From: an uncultured Aquimarina sp.
GTDB lineage: Bacteria > Bacteroidota > Bacteroidia > Flavobacteriales > Flavobacteriaceae
Length of the DNA stretch: 64,000 nt
Direction of reading: 5' to 3'
NCBI GenBank assembly: GCA_947499005.1
Contig: CANMML010000010.1
Span: forward strand, 62,001-126,000
This document shows, piece by piece, positions 9,383-19,500 of this stretch (positions are counted from its first letter, which is position 1; the number at the start of each line of letters is the position of its first letter). The notes below the pieces were generated by a model, which searched no databases, was not told the origin of the DNA, and worked only from the letters and a program-made list of their open reading frames with translations. Made by a program: the position numbers and the translations under genes.

Positions 9383-9979
9383 ATTGCCCCTTACATCTTA
9401 TACGATTTGCGAACAAAAATTTCGCATATACCTTGTTTCTTTTTCTACTATTCTTGCGTTAAAAAATAAAACAATAGCAAATGCTATTCTTTGATTTTTC
9501 GCCTTAGTCTAGCGAGAAATAAATCAATCTATTGATACGAAATTCTTATCCGCAAATCGTATTACCAAGAGAATGCAACATTACACTTAATACAATTGAT
9601 TCGTCTTTCCTTTGAAAAAAATGAACCATTATGGGCTGAAAGATCCATAGTTTCGGTTACAACTGAAAGTCTTTTTCTATTTTCTAACTTATTGCTGTAA
9701 GCTATAGGCTTTAGGCCATAAGCTACATTAATATATAAGGCCTACTGCTCAAAGCTTAATGCCTATTGCCTTAGATAAAATTTTTAGAAACTAAAAGTGA
9801 GATGTACTAAAGCACATAGTTTTAACTATTATTGAGCCCAATAAAGGTTAGTATTTCTTCATTCCAACCTACTCTAAAAAAGGAGGTTATCATTATTTAA
9901 ACAATCATAAAATTTTGTTAACACGTAATCATTACTGTCCATTGTAGACTAAACGTCTGTTTTAAACATCAACACTAAC
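9383..9979. other. Gene-free region with an inverted-repeat element and simple repeats
   Basis: About 600 bases without a supportable gene. It holds an imperfect ~30-bp inverted repeat (arms near 9399-9428 and 9533-9562, annotated separately) and a degenerate TAAGCTATAGGC-type repeat near 9697-9776 related to the one at 51-90. No tRNA or conserved ORF was seen. Confidence 0.6.
9399..9563. repeat. MITE-like element with terminal inverted repeats
   Basis: ATACGATTTGCG (9400-9411) is perfectly inverted as CGCAAATCGTAT (9551-9562), and the match extends imperfectly inward to about 30 bases. The interior contains smaller palindromes such as AATAGCAAATGCTATT and a TTGATTT...AAATCAA stem. It could be a miniature mobile element or a structured RNA. 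No ORF is inside. Confidence 0.4.
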
Positions 9980-10636
9980 ATGAAACTAACTAACAAAACA
10001 ATTAAAGTCTTACTCTTTTTAGGACTTCTAGCCTCTATTATCGTAGGGTTTGGCGAATATTTCCTTCATTTTTTACCAGAAGGTCCTGGAGGAGAAATAG
10101 AAATGCTCTTTAAAGTCCCATTAGAAAGAGCTAGTAAAGGTCATTTTTTAGTAATTATTGGAGCCCCTCTTTATTTTGCTGGTTACTATGGGCTAATGCA
10201 ATTTTTCCAGTCTACTCATAAAGGCTTAGCTTATCTCCTTCTAATTTTAGGCGTCCTTTCTTTTTTCGTAGGAGGGATTTGGGTCGCTTCAAGGTATTTT
10301 GCTGCTGAAGTATTCCAACATAGTGCTAACACTGATGACTTTCAATTTTACTTAAATTCGTACCTAGAGCATTATCAAATATTGGTATGGGCACTCCGCA
10401 TTTTTGTTGCGGGTATTTCTATAGTGTACATTACTCTCGTTCTTAAGAATACATTAGGGATGCCAAAATGGCTAGCTATTTTTAACCCTATTATTCTATT
10501 AATCATTATTATTTCTTCATTGGCTTGGTTCAAACCTTTAGGAGTTCATATAGCTCCAATCGCCATGAATGTAACGCATTTCATTTTCTTCGGAATCGTC
10601 TTATTACAACTCAGAAAAATTCAACATCAATCATAA
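9980..10636 (+). CDS. Multi-pass membrane protein, DUF6796-like
   Basis: Unknown function. The 218-residue protein is almost entirely membrane-embedded, with about six hydrophobic segments (residues 9-30, 55-75, 82-105, 135-155, 165-185, 195-212). A conserved-looking loop GEYFLHFLPEGPGG follows the first helix, and GASK-like family motifs are seen only loosely. I associate this type with uncharacterised DUF6796-class proteins, tentatively. The downstream FG-GAP gene begins 16 bases later, so the two are likely one operon. Confidence 0.7.
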   Translation: MKLTNKTIKVLLFLGLLASIIVGFGEYFLHFLPEGPGGEIEMLFKVPLERASKGHFLVIIGAPLYFAGYYGLMQFFQSTHKGLAYLLLILGVLSFFVGGIWVASRYFAAEVFQHSANTDDFQFYLNSYLEHYQILVWALRIFVAGISIVYITLVLKNTLGMPKWLAIFNPIILLIIIISSLAWFKPLGVHIAPIAMNVTHFIFFGIVLLQLRKIQHQS

Positions 10637-10652
10637 TTTCAAAAACTTCTCT

Positions 10653-12335
10653 ATGAAAAAAGTTCTTATTGGACTAGGAATAGTCATCGCTGTACTGCTA
10701 ATCGTGGTACTGGGGTTCTTTAAAAAGGATCAGAAAAATCCTTACACTCAGGTTTCTTGGGGGAAATTTGGTGCTTCTTGCAAAACAGACAATCTCCCTA
10801 AAGATAGCTTTGGGAAAAAATTCGCTTCTTGCGATTATAGCGTTCCTAAGGAAGAAATCCCAACGTTTAAAAATGCCAAATTTCCATTCGAAAACAAATT
10901 CGACGGAAAAAAATCTTTACCTATTATGGGGTCTGCTATTATTGACATTGATAATGATGGTGTAGATGAAGTATTTGTTGCTGGTGGTGTAACCCAAAAT
11001 GATGCCTTATTTAAATATGATAATGGAGATTTTGTAGATATCACAATAGCATCGAAACTCCCTAACAAACCTGCAAACACAAGTACATTTGGCGCGGTTT
11101 CTTTTGATTTGGATAATAATGGGTTCGTAGACTTACTATTAACTGGTGATTATGGAGTATTATGGTATAAAAATACAGGTAATGGCTTTTTAGTAGAGCA
11201 TATCGAAGTACCGCTTAATGATAAATCTGTTGCTGCGTCTTTAACCATTGGGGACATTAATAAGGATGGATATGCAGACTTATTTGTTAGTGCTTATATC
11301 AAACTAGATAAGATGGAAGGACAAACGATTTTTAAAGATTTTAATTATGGCTCTTCTAGTTTATTAATGATCAATAACGGAAACAATACGTTTAAAGATG
11401 CTACCGCCCAATATGGTTTGACTTATGTACACAATACCTTCATGGGAATTTTCGTCGACATTGATAACGATTCTTGGCTCGATTTAGTAGTCGCTCATGA
11501 TACAGGAGAAGTACGTACTTATAAAAATGAAACTGGACAAAAATTCACAAAAAAAGCCAATCCAACTACAGGTAACTATGCCTATCCAATGGGAATCGCT
11601 GTCGGAGATTACAATAACGATGGATTGGTTGATTTCTTCTTCTCTAATACAGGGACTTCTGTACCCGAATTTCTAGCTCGAGGAGACCTAGCAAAAGAGG
11701 ATACTTTCATAGGAACTTGGATGCTATTTAAAAATGAAGGTAATTTTCAATTTACAGATGTTGCCAAAGAAACGAAAGTAGCTGACTTCGAATTTTCTTG
11801 GGGAGCACTCTTTGAAGACTTTGATTTAGATGGAAAACAAGATTTAGTAGTTTCTGAAAACTATGTAGCTTTCCCTCCACATAAATTATTCAAACTTCCT
11901 GGTCGCTTTTTAACGCAGCGTTCAAATGGAACTTTTGCTGCGGTAGAAGATCAATCGAATACTATTAACAAAAATTATGGAATCACTCCTTTAACTAGTG
12001 ATTTCAATAAAGATGGATATCCCGATTTAGTATTCACAAATATTGGAAGCCCTATGAAGGCTAAAATAAATAAAGGTGGAGATGCTAATTACATTGCATT
12101 TCGTTTTCCTGAAACAGTTAAATATGTCGGAAGCCGTATCGTAATTACCAAAACGGACGATTCTATCTTATCGGACACCTACATTATTGGGGAAGGATTA
12201 GTAAGCGATCAAACCTCTACCATTACTTTTGGCTTGGGTAATAGCAGCGCTATAAAATCTGCTACGATCTTCTTGCCTAGTGGTGAACAAAAAATAATCG
12301 AAAATCCTGATGTCAATAAAACACATCAGATTTAA
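10653..12335 (+). CDS. FG-GAP/VCBS repeat protein, CRTAC1-like, with ASPIC/UnbV domain
   Basis: A membrane-anchored or secreted beta-propeller-like protein, 560 residues. A single N-terminal hydrophobic segment (residues 4-22) is followed by at least seven calcium-binding VCBS motifs of the form D-x-D-N-D-G (DIDNDGVDEV, DLDNNGFVDLL, DINKDGYADLF, DIDNDSWLDLV, DYNNDGLVDFF, DFDLDGKQDLV, DFNKDGYPDLV). The last ~80 residues resemble the ASPIC/UnbV domain. There is no T9SS tail, so it probably stays anchored. Partner or ligand is unknown. It is 16 bases after the membrane-protein gene and followed by a terminator. Confidence 0.85.
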   Translation: MKKVLIGLGIVIAVLLIVVLGFFKKDQKNPYTQVSWGKFGASCKTDNLPKDSFGKKFASCDYSVPKEEIPTFKNAKFPFENKFDGKKSLPIMGSAIIDIDNDGVDEVFVAGGVTQNDALFKYDNGDFVDITIASKLPNKPANTSTFGAVSFDLDNNGFVDLLLTGDYGVLWYKNTGNGFLVEHIEVPLNDKSVAASLTIGDINKDGYADLFVSAYIKLDKMEGQTIFKDFNYGSSSLLMINNGNNTFKDATAQYGLTYVHNTFMGIFVDIDNDSWLDLVVAHDTGEVRTYKNETGQKFTKKANPTTGNYAYPMGIAVGDYNNDGLVDFFFSNTGTSVPEFLARGDLAKEDTFIGTWMLFKNEGNFQFTDVAKETKVADFEFSWGALFEDFDLDGKQDLVVSENYVAFPPHKLFKLPGRFLTQRSNGTFAAVEDQSNTINKNYGITPLTSDFNKDGYPDLVFTNIGSPMKAKINKGGDANYIAFRFPETVKYVGSRIVITKTDDSILSDTYIIGEGLVSDQTSTITFGLGNSSAIKSATIFLPSGEQKIIENPDVNKTHQI

Positions 12336-12351
12336 TTCTTTTTAGTTTTTC

Positions 12352-12389
12352 AAAACACTCAAGCCATTTAATAGCTTGAGTGTTTTTTT
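12352..12389 (+). terminator. Rho-independent terminator
   Basis: 13-bp perfect stem AAAACACTCAAGC / GCTTGAGTGTTTT (12352-12364, 12374-12386), 9-base loop, T-run. It closes the 9980-12335 operon. Confidence 0.9.
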
Positions 12390-12413
12390 ACACCACATTT
12401 AAAATAGATATTC

Positions 12414-12791
12414 TTGAAACAAATACTATACTACTCTATTCTCGGATTATTGATATTAGCAATTTATGGTGTTTTTAATATCTCCTTAGCTCATTTTACT
12501 AAAGAAAGCTTTTGCCCTAAAGTAGTTAATCTCCCTATTTGTTATATCATCCTTATCTCATTTACCATAGCTAGTATTACTCATGTTTTTCATTTAGGAA
12601 TAAACATCAAGTACTATTATTTTTTCATTAGTATCCCTCTATTATTTGCTTTATTTGGAAGTATCTTAGAACTTATAAATAAAAATACCTGCCCAAAAAA
12701 TGAAGCAGGTATTCCTATGTGTTTTATTTCTTTGGGAATTTGTCTATTACTAATTACCCTAAAATACTTTAGCTCTAAAGTTACTTCTTAA
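12414..12791 (+). CDS. Small membrane protein of unknown function
   Basis: Not recognised. It has 125 residues with four hydrophobic stretches (about 5-22, 42-60, 67-87, 105-120). Two segments are similar to each other, FCPKVVNLPICYIILISFTI and CPKNEAGIPMCFISLGICLL, each with Cys-Pro-Lys followed by PxC, so the protein looks like an internal duplication. Translation seems to begin at a TTG (12414). It converges with, and overlaps by 11 bases, the end of the next gene on the opposite strand. Confidence 0.6.
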   Translation: MKQILYYSILGLLILAIYGVFNISLAHFTKESFCPKVVNLPICYIILISFTIASITHVFHLGINIKYYYFFISIPLLFALFGSILELINKNTCPKNEAGIPMCFISLGICLLLITLKYFSSKVTS

Positions 12792-14310
12792 ATAATTGTT
12801 CAATATGAAATCTAAATCCGAGATCTAAAATCATAGGATCAAAATTCCCTTCTAAAGGAACATACTTTCCTACTTGAAGAAATAAATCTCCTGCAGTAGA
12901 ATTCCATTGAAGCCCCGTATTAAATTGAGCAATTAATCCACTCCCCACATTTAGACCACCACCACCAGCAGCTCCTACTAGTCCTTTTACAGGAATATAA
13001 AAATCTCCAAAAATAGGCTGATAGTAAGCCAGACCTACCAAACCTTCTGCATAAGCTCCATAATCACCTTCATATGCCCAAATTGTTGTCGCATTCAAGG
13101 CAAATCGCTCTCCTACATATTTTTGAAATTCAAAACCTAAATTCTGAAAATTATCAAGATAAGGTTGTCCAATACGATCTAAAGCATCCGGAGAAAAGTA
13201 TGTTCTATTAAACACTGCAAAAGACATATGGTTTTTCCACAAATCTTCACTATCGACTTTAAAGGCTTCATTTTGCAAATCTTTTGGCGAGAAATAAGTC
13301 AATGTTTTCCCTACACTTAATTCGATATGATTGGCATTAAAGTCTCCCCAAGGAGCAAAGGTTTTACCAGCTGCTACTTTTATATCATACCCCTTAAAAA
13401 TCTGCAATGCAATCGCTCCTTCAAACTGAGCTGTCGCTCCACCTCCAGAAAGAATACCTCCCCCTCCACTTGGACCTATCAATGCATTGGCTTGTAACTT
13501 CAAATGATTATCGAATAATGGTAGTTGTCCTCCTGCTCCAAAAAGAATAGACATATAGCCATCTGTACCTCCTTTTAAAGCTCCATTAATTTTAAAAAGG
13601 CCATTAAGATATTTATTAATTCCTCGTTCTACTTGTGCACCTACTAATCCTATTCTTCTTCCATCTACACTACCTCTACTTCTTTCTAATGAACCCTCTT
13701 CTAGATTTTGATATACTGTAGTTACAAAGGCTACTCGTAACTTTTTAAACAATAAACTAGGCTTTTCTAAAACTTTCTCATACGTCTTATCTGTATTAAA
13801 AAATACGTTTTCATTTATAGTTATTCCAAAATTAAATTGATTCCCATTTAATTCTCCTGTAGGGAAATCGATTCGGGAAAAACCTGCTCTAAGTCCAATA
13901 TTACCAAACTGCTTTTCTAATTCAATATGTGGTCGAATGATTAAACCACCACCATCAGCGGCAGCTCCTCCTCCTCCTCCTCCTACGAAGAATCCTGTAT
14001 CTAAAAATAAACCAGCCTTCTCCCAAATTGGAATCATAGCACCTACTGACATCCCTAAGGTTATTAAACCTGGACGCTCTCCTGCTACAGCCGAGTAGGA
14101 ATGCAAACCTAAATACCCTTTTGATTTACCTAAATTCAATGCCATTAAATCATAACCTAATCCAACAAACCCTAAATCGGGCTCATTATCTTGAGATATA
14201 GTTTCATACGTAAAACGAAAACGTGTTGGTATCTTTTTTAGAGTAAACTCTTGTGCTTGAAGTGAAATGCTAACAGCAATAAATACTAATAGTAATAATC
14301 TACGAAACAT
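12781..14310 (-). CDS. Predicted outer-membrane beta-barrel protein, glycine-rich, function unknown
   Basis: Not recognised. The 509 residues begin with a Sec signal (MFRRLLLLVFIAVSISLQAQ). The rest is dominated by alternating hydrophobic strands and Gly-rich turns. There is an unusual poly-Gly run, VGGGGGGAAADGGG near residues 108-121, with related Gly clusters near 278-290 and 443-458. These repeat a motif of the type GLxG-x-GGGG-x-LxxGxGLxAQF, suggesting internal repeats. The final residues (ILDLGFRFHIEQLFKK) suit a terminal barrel strand. No enzyme motif is seen. It stands alone in its transcription unit. Confidence 0.75.
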   Translation of the reverse strand: MFRRLLLLVFIAVSISLQAQEFTLKKIPTRFRFTYETISQDNEPDLGFVGLGYDLMALNLGKSKGYLGLHSYSAVAGERPGLITLGMSVGAMIPIWEKAGLFLDTGFFVGGGGGGAAADGGGLIIRPHIELEKQFGNIGLRAGFSRIDFPTGELNGNQFNFGITINENVFFNTDKTYEKVLEKPSLLFKKLRVAFVTTVYQNLEEGSLERSRGSVDGRRIGLVGAQVERGINKYLNGLFKINGALKGGTDGYMSILFGAGGQLPLFDNHLKLQANALIGPSGGGGILSGGGATAQFEGAIALQIFKGYDIKVAAGKTFAPWGDFNANHIELSVGKTLTYFSPKDLQNEAFKVDSEDLWKNHMSFAVFNRTYFSPDALDRIGQPYLDNFQNLGFEFQKYVGERFALNATTIWAYEGDYGAYAEGLVGLAYYQPIFGDFYIPVKGLVGAAGGGGLNVGSGLIAQFNTGLQWNSTAGDLFLQVGKYVPLEGNFDPMILDLGFRFHIEQLFKK

Positions 14311-14652
14311 TTTAGGAGGTTTTAATTCGTAGACAAGTATACGAGGAAATTATTAAAAATCTTAAACATCTATAATTACTATAATTAGCAATACATAGTT
14401 TTAATTCAATAGTTATTGAACTATTTCTGGGTGCTCATCAATGGTATCGAAATCAACTGGATACGATTCCTAGTCAATCTAATAATGATAGTGCTGAACT
14501 AAAATAGTATTCATCGCTGATATTTAAATTAAAAATAAACCTAGATAATTTTTTCTATCTTAATCTCAAATCTCTTTTTTTTTATGAATTCAAAAAAAAT
14601 ATTCTATATATGACTTTCAATATCATATGTTAATGATTTATAATATATCTTG
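14311..14652. other. Intergenic region, no gene seen
   Basis: About 340 AT-rich bases between two divergently transcribed genes. It presumably holds both promoters, but no clear TAnnTTTG with -33 partner, operator or conserved ORF could be picked out. Confidence 0.5.
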
Positions 14653-15231
14653 ATGGTTAATTATCACAGTTTAATTACAGAATACATTAATTTTTTGAAA
14701 ACAATTTTCACAATATATACGCTACTTTTTTTATCCTCACTTTCTATCTATTGTCAAAATGATGGCTTGGAAACATCTGGAGATATTATTCTTTATACAT
14801 TACCCGCAATTGCTTTAGGAAGTACTTTGTTTCAAAAAGATTATAAAGGCACTGCCGAATTTGGTAAAGGGTTTGCTTTAAATCAAATAATTACTTTTGG
14901 TTTGAAATTTGCCATTGATAAAGAACGGCCGAATATGGAGAATAACAATTCTTTTCCTTCGGCTCATACTTCGACAACTTTTCAAAGTGCTGCTTTTATT
15001 CAAAAAAGATATGGATGGAAATATGGAATTCCAGCTTATGCTCTAGCCAGCTACACTGGATTCACTCGTATTGAAACTGATAAACATGATATTATTGATG
15101 TTGTTGCAGGTGCAATCATCGGTATTGGGAGTTCATTTCTATTTACTAGACGATATAAAAAAATAAATACTCAGTTAACTTTTGCTAGCAATAAAAACAA
15201 TTTTCTTGTTGGATTTAGTCGTGTATTTTAA
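14653..15231 (+). CDS. PAP2-family phosphatase
   Basis: Probable membrane or envelope acid phosphatase of the PAP2/haloperoxidase superfamily, acting on lipid or other phosphate esters. All three signature motifs are present: K-x6-RP in KFAIDKERP, the PSAH variant of PSGH in FPSAHTS, and R-x5-H-x3-D in TRIETDKHDIIDV. The first ~35 residues include a hydrophobic signal or anchor (IYTLLFLSSLSIYCQ). The ATG at 14653 is used instead of the TTG three bases earlier. At 192 residues it is compact. Monocistronic. Confidence 0.88.
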   Translation: MVNYHSLITEYINFLKTIFTIYTLLFLSSLSIYCQNDGLETSGDIILYTLPAIALGSTLFQKDYKGTAEFGKGFALNQIITFGLKFAIDKERPNMENNNSFPSAHTSTTFQSAAFIQKRYGWKYGIPAYALASYTGFTRIETDKHDIIDVVAGAIIGIGSSFLFTRRYKKINTQLTFASNKNNFLVGFSRVF

Positions 15232-15329
15232 AGATAAATTTAAACTTTAATCGAATAACAATTTAAGGTTATCCACTCTAATGAATTAAATTAATATATT
15301 GACATACAACACATTAAAAATTCAAAAAA

Positions 15330-15638
15330 ATGGGAATAAAAAAGTCTTTTTTAAAAACAAAGCCACTCTGTAACATTGAGTTTTCAGTACCAGATAACGG
15401 ATGTTCTAAAGTAGAAATCGTTGGGGATTTTAATGATTGGAATGCTTCTGATGAATTTACTTTCAAGAAGAACAAGAAACGAAAAGAGCATGTATTAAAA
15501 CTAAAATTACCACAGAATGCGACTTACCAATATCGCTATCTTATTGATGGAGATTTTGTAAACGAACCTGAAGCTGATAGCCTAATCAGTAATTCATTTG
15601 GTACACAAAATTGTGTATTAGATCTTAATAATAATTAA
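15330..15638 (+). CDS. Small isoamylase-N/CBM48-like glycogen-binding domain protein
   Basis: A 102-residue stand-alone early-set domain with the carbohydrate-binding signature VEIVGDFNDWN (residues 27-37) and YQYRYLIDGDFVNEP (residues 70-84), as in CBM48/AMPK-glycogen-binding domains. No catalytic domain is attached and there is no signal peptide, so it is probably a cytosolic glucan-binding or regulatory protein. No glycogen gene adjoins it. Confidence 0.8.
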   Translation: MGIKKSFLKTKPLCNIEFSVPDNGCSKVEIVGDFNDWNASDEFTFKKNKKRKEHVLKLKLPQNATYQYRYLIDGDFVNEPEADSLISNSFGTQNCVLDLNNN

Positions 15639-15672
15639 GAGACTTTATTTCGAAAATAATATAAACTAAAAG

Positions 15673-15701
15673 ACCTCACAGGTTTTGAAAACCTGTGAGG
15701 T
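15673..15701. repeat. Perfect palindrome, copy 1 (terminator-like)
   Basis: 14-bp perfect arms ACCTCACAGGTTTT around a single central G. The same palindrome recurs at 16466-16496. The two copies sit on either side of the 15745-16407 gene. They could act as bidirectional terminators but lack a strong T-run. Confidence 0.7.
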
Positions 15702-15744
15702 TTAAATGTTATCATACTTATTCTAAAAATATGATTGCAATATT

Positions 15745-16407
15745 TTATTGATAAGGGTTTAGTCTAAGATATGTCCGACTTGTTAAGAATCCCTGTGAGC
15801 GGATGTCTTTATGTATTTGTTCTATATTCTCTGGAATATCAAATAACAGCAACCAATTTACATCTAATCCATTTTGAATAGCTGTCCTCATGAGATAATC
15901 ATTTTCAGAAATTAATGCTCCTAGTTTCATAACATCTTTTTCAAAATCTAATCTTAGATCTTCATGTTGTTTACTTATCAAAACAAGAATTTTAAAAGCT
16001 CTTGCAATGATATATAAACAAAGCTTTCTTACTTTTCCTAGTGTAGGACTTAATATATTTTGATTATTAAATTGCAACGCTATATTAAGCATTGCTAAAT
16101 TTAAACTTACCTCACCAAATTTATCTTTAGTGACTTTTACATGTTCATTAATAAGACCACTTAAATCTCTTAAATCCATCATTAAATAACCTGGTGTATT
16201 AAATTGCTCTGAGAATATTTTAATTCTAGCACTAATTCTTTCCCTTAATTCAAGTCTTCTTTCATCAACAGTTTTATCATCTAAAAGCTCAAATGCTAAA
16301 CGATTCGCTAAGGTTAAATCTTTTTTCAACAAACGTAATAACAACTTATCCTTTTCTTTAGAAGGTAATTGACATATCGCTTCTTTAAAATTCTTATCAA
16401 ATTTCAT
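15745..16407 (-). CDS. Conserved hypothetical protein (all-helical), function unknown
   Basis: Not functionally recognised. The 220-residue soluble, highly helical protein has no signal peptide. The N-terminus (KFDKNFKEAICQLPSKEKDKLLLRLLKKD) matches a family I recall as widespread and uncharacterised in Flavobacteriia. No catalytic motif is visible. It is flanked on both sides by copies of a perfect palindrome, which likely isolate it transcriptionally. It lies just downstream of, and in the same direction as, the gatCAB/aspS operon. Confidence 0.7.
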   Translation of the reverse strand: MKFDKNFKEAICQLPSKEKDKLLLRLLKKDLTLANRLAFELLDDKTVDERRLELRERISARIKIFSEQFNTPGYLMMDLRDLSGLINEHVKVTKDKFGEVSLNLAMLNIALQFNNQNILSPTLGKVRKLCLYIIARAFKILVLISKQHEDLRLDFEKDVMKLGALISENDYLMRTAIQNGLDVNWLLLFDIPENIEQIHKDIRSQGFLTSRTYLRLNPYQ

Positions 16408-16465
16408 AGCTACTTTAATTAGCTATTAAAAATAGAAAATATTATGCTCAAACTGCATAAAAAAA

Positions 16466-16496
16466 GACCTCACAGGTTTTGAAAACCTGTGAGGTC
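16466..16496. repeat. Perfect palindrome, copy 2 (terminator-like)
   Basis: 15-bp perfect arms GACCTCACAGGTTTT around one G, the same unit as at 15673-15701. It lies just beyond the gatB/aspS stop. A smaller GTGGCG-ATT-CGCCAC hairpin at 16512-16526 is closer to the stop. Together they probably end the gat operon. Confidence 0.7.
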
Positions 16497-16531
16497 TAAT
16501 AAAAATTATCCGTGGCGATTCGCCACCACCA

Positions 16532-19500
16532 CTACTTCTTAATCAACTTCACATTAGCAGCAGCTACTTTCGCTTCGCTTAATGGTGAAGGACTGTTAAA
16601 TAATAAATCTTCTCCTGTTCCTGTCTTTGGGAATGCCATTACTTCTCTAATCGATGGTTTCTTTTCTAAAATCATCATCAAACGATCGATTCCCCAAGCA
16701 ATACCTCCATGCGGTGGTGCACCATAATGGAAAGCTTCGTACATCGTACCTACACTCTTCATCATTTCTTCTTTATTGTACCCCATATTTTTATAGGTAG
16801 CTTCAAGAATTTCTGGCTTATGAGCACGGACAGATCCTCCTCCTATTTCATATCCATTTAAGATAAGATCATATTGCTGTGCAATGATATTTCCGATTTC
16901 ACCTTCTTTACCGTTCATATGCTTTTCGATATCGTAAATCGCTGGCATCGAGAATGGGTTGTGTGTAAACGTCCAACGCCCTTCATCTGTTTTCTCAAAC
17001 ATAGGAAAATCTACTACCCAAGCAGGGCATAATTCCTTAGGGTCTATCAAACGTAACATCGCTCCTAACTCTTGACGCACTGCATCCAACGCTTTATTTG
17101 CTGTAGCATAATCTGCCGCTGAGAAGAATACAATATCTCCTACTTTAGCTTCAGAAGCTTTAATGATATTAGAAGCTATTTCTTCTCCTAGGAATTTAAT
17201 GATAGGCGACTGTAAATCATTTTCATTAACAATGATGTAAGCCAAACCACCCAATCCATTATCTTGAGCAATCGAAGTTAATTTTTCAATTTGCCCTTTC
17301 GACATACGCTTGCCTCCTTGTAATTCAGCATCTACTTTGATACATTTTACAATTCCGCCTTGATCGATAGGTTTACTAAACACTTGGAAAGTAGTCCCCT
17401 TAACAATCTCTGTGATGTCTTGCATTTCTAGACCGAAACGTAAGTCTGGTCGATCACAACCATACTTGTCCATAGCTTCCTTGTAGGTAATTACTTGGAA
17501 TGGTTTCATTCTCCATTTATTACCATAAATACGCTTTACTACTTCTTTGAATAAATTAGTATTCAAATCGATAATGTCTTGCATACTCACATAAGCCATT
17601 TCCAAGTCAAACTGTGTAAACTCTGGCTGACGATCTCCACGTGAATCTTCATCTCGGAAACAACGTGCTATCTGGAAATATCTTTCAAATCCACCTACCA
17701 TCAACATTTGCTTGAACTGCTGCGGTGCCTGAGGCAACGTATAAAACGAACCTGCAAATTTTCTACTTGGCACGATAAACTCACGTGCTCCTTCATCTGT
17801 TCCTCCTGTTAAAATAGGCGTTTCTACTTCGATGAAACGTTGCTCATCTAATAGATCACGTAATAACTTAATCACACGGTGACGATTCACAATCGCTTTG
17901 CGTGTTTCTGCACTACGGTGATCTAAAAATTTATAATTGAAACGTACATTTTCGCTCGTACGAGCAGCACGCTTTAATTCAAAAGGAAGGGTGCGTGACA
18001 AGTTTAGTAATTCTACATTTGTAGCTACCAACTCTATCGTTCCTGATTTGATACCTTTATTGAAATCATCTTCGTTACGCTTCTCTATTTTCCCAGTAAC
18101 AGTAATAACCGTTTCTGGTTTTAACTTAGAAAGTTCATCTAAGTTCTTGAACGCACTTGCATTTAAACTTATCTGTAATACTTCGTAAGTAGAATCTCGT
18201 AAATCGATAAACACCAATTCTCCGTGATCACGTACACTATTTACCCAACCTGCAACAGTAACCTCATCACCTACTGAATCCTCAGAAAGATCTGTTACTA
18301 AATGCGTACGGTAATCGTCTTTTACAACTATTGGTATTTGACGTAATTCTTCAGCTACCTCAACTTTATCTCCTCCTTCAGTTCCTTCATTCTTCTTATC
18401 ATCTCCCTTTGTCTCATCCTGAGCTGTAGCACCAGTACTCGCTAAGCGTTCAAGGATCTTTTCACGAGCTACTTTACCAGAAACTCCCTTACCAACAATG
18501 GCAATCAATTTTCCAACAAGTACTCCTGCCTTCCCTTGATTTCCGCCTTTGATATCATTAGCTATCGCTTCATTTTCTGCAATTACTTGATCAATCGTAC
18601 CAATTAATTTTTCATCAGAAATCGAATTATCTGCAAAGTATTTCTTGTAATCAAAATCCCCATCTTTTAATACTTCTTTGATGGCGTTTGAAAGCAATAC
18701 ATTCGTAATATTCCCTGCCTTAAACTGCGAGAACATATCAACCAAAGCACCCTCATTAGTTACTTTTGCATAAGCTTCTGGTTTCAAATTATTCAACAAA
18801 GTTTTAGCTACAAACAAAGGATCATTGATTTCCTTATTAATCGCTAAATACACTTTTGAACGCTGAGGATCTGAAGTAAAGAATTTTGCATCTTGTGGAC
18901 GCACGCCTCCTTTTATCTGCTCTGTTTCTATAGCAAAAGGCAATAAACTTTGGTCTACTGTTAAAGTATCTAAAGCTGCTTTTATATTTACAAATGGAAT
19001 ATCGGGTTCATGTGCAAAACGGTAATCTGCTGCGAATTCTTTCTTACGCATTACCTTAGTTTGCTTCAACTCTTCATTCCAAAGTACTGTCGTTTGATCT
19101 GGACGGAAAGCTCCGTTATGCTCGATGTAGTAATCCAATTGTTTGGTTACTTCTTCTATCGTCGCATCTACCATAAACTTAAACGAGTTCAAGTTTTTGA
19201 TTTCCGTACGCGGATTTAATTCGTTAGAACCTATTTTACGCAACGAAACAGAAACATCCGATTTAAACCCTCCTTTTTCAAGGTTCGCTTCCGATATTTT
19301 TAAGTTTTGAACGATACGTTGTAAGTACTGCGCATACGTCGCAGCATCTTTAATATTACGAATACAAGGAGTGGTTACCACCTCGATTAATGGCACTCCC
19401 GATTTATTAAAATCGACTAAACTTGCTTTTGCTTCGTGCATTAATTTTGCTGCATCTTCTTCTAAATGCGTTTGCTCTATTTGCACAGAAAATGAAGTTC

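Noticed and set aside
18330..18470. Possible frameshift or assembly join between gatB and aspS
   Set aside because: The linker reads in one frame with no stop and both halves are complete, so the fusion is taken as real.
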